NCBI GenBank assembly: GCA_029820875.1 | Contig: JALGUK010000027.1 | Location: 1 to 13,705, forward strand | Reading direction: 5' to 3' | Length of the DNA: 13,705 nt | DNA from: Candidatus Zipacnadia bacterium | Lineage (GTDB): Bacteria > Armatimonadota > UBA5377 > JALGUK01 | In this document: positions 13,527-13,705 of the stretch, piece by piece | Layout: the number at the start of each line of letters is the position of its first letter | Position numbering within the stretch: position 1 is the stretch's first letter | Program-made: the position numbers and the translations under genes | Notes under the pieces: generated by a model | Told to the model about the DNA's origin: nothing | The model's database searches: none | Seen by the model: the letters and a program-made list of their open reading frames with translations, nothing else

Positions 13527-13705
13527 ATGGGGACTATCCTCGCCGTGGCGAATCAGAAAGGAGGGGTCGGCAAGACCACAACGTGTGTCAATCTTGCCGC
13601 CGCGTTAGGGGAGAGGGGTAAGCGTGTTCTACTTATTGACCTGGATCCTCAGGCGAGCTTAACCATGTCCTTAGGAATAGATACGCGCGATGCGGAGAAT
13701 ACGGC
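13527..13705 (+). CDS. parA: ParA/Soj partition ATPase, N-terminal part (3' end outside window)
   Basis: The 59 visible residues run from ATG at 13527, 5 nt after the replication-gene stop, with aagg at 13514-13517 as Shine-Dalgarno. The sequence shows the deviant Walker A motif of ParA/MinD ATPases, [20 protein letters not shown] (8-27), with both the signature and the P-loop lysine. The Walker A-prime strand follows, [17 protein letters not shown] (34-50). These proteins bind DNA non-specifically with ATP and, with ParB and parS, segregate plasmids or chromosomes. The D-P-Q-A-S-L-T segment favours ParA/Soj over MinD. The tight linkage with the replication gene suggests a rep-par operon. A parB gene would be expected just beyond the window. 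Confidence 0.93.
   Translation, partial: MGTILAVANQKGGVGKTTTCVNLAAALGERGKRVLLIDLDPQASLTMSLGIDTRDAENT

Noticed and set aside
1..13705. CRISPR array, insertion sequence or transposase, integrase, rRNA
   Set aside because: No regularly spaced repeats, transposase/integrase motifs or rRNA-like sequence were seen on either strand.

Overview
The window is bacterial, GC-rich (about 55-60 % by eye) and gene-dense, and comes from a diderm: it encodes a secreted protein with a probable outer-membrane beta-barrel. The gene mix (Asp-box sialidase-like protein, oligogalacturonate-lyase-like propeller, long-form transaldolase, many GTG starts) would fit an Armatimonadota- or Planctomycetota-like lineage. 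That placement is an inference; there is no rRNA or other marker.

Layout. 1-576 (+): C-terminal part of a sialidase-like propeller. 727-1212 (+): Hsp20 small heat-shock protein. 1350-2543 (+): oligogalacturonate-lyase-like propeller, preceded by a nested leader hairpin and followed by a clear intrinsic terminator. 2584-2834 (-): broken thioredoxin-like remnant. 2835-3444: 610 bp without a convincing gene but rich in inverted repeats. 3445-5703 (-): large repeat-containing secreted/outer-membrane protein. 5704-5894: divergent promoter region with a perfect 24-bp palindrome. 5895-6764 (+): RimK-like ATP-grasp ligase. 6852-7307 (+): small RmlC/cupin epimerase-like protein. 7326-9873 (-): two-gene operon of a hybrid histidine kinase and a single-domain response regulator. 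10038-11246 (-): transaldolase. 11408-11863 (-): small membrane protein. 11864-12369: 506-bp intergenic region. 12370 to the end (+): a visibly more AT-rich replication module, with a RepO-like winged-helix protein carrying a DnaA-domain-I-like C terminus and then a ParA ATPase cut by the window edge.

How the parts relate. The left and centre look like ordinary chromosomal genes (carbohydrate handling, stress, envelope, signalling, pentose phosphate pathway). The right end looks like the replication/partition core of a plasmid, megaplasmid or integrated replicon. The most unusual non-coding signal concerns the outer-membrane gene. The 12 nt covering its ribosome-binding site recur as the exact reverse complement twice in the structured region 3' of the same gene, each time inside a separately closed stem. 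This suggests RNA-RNA control of that gene, but remains a hypothesis.
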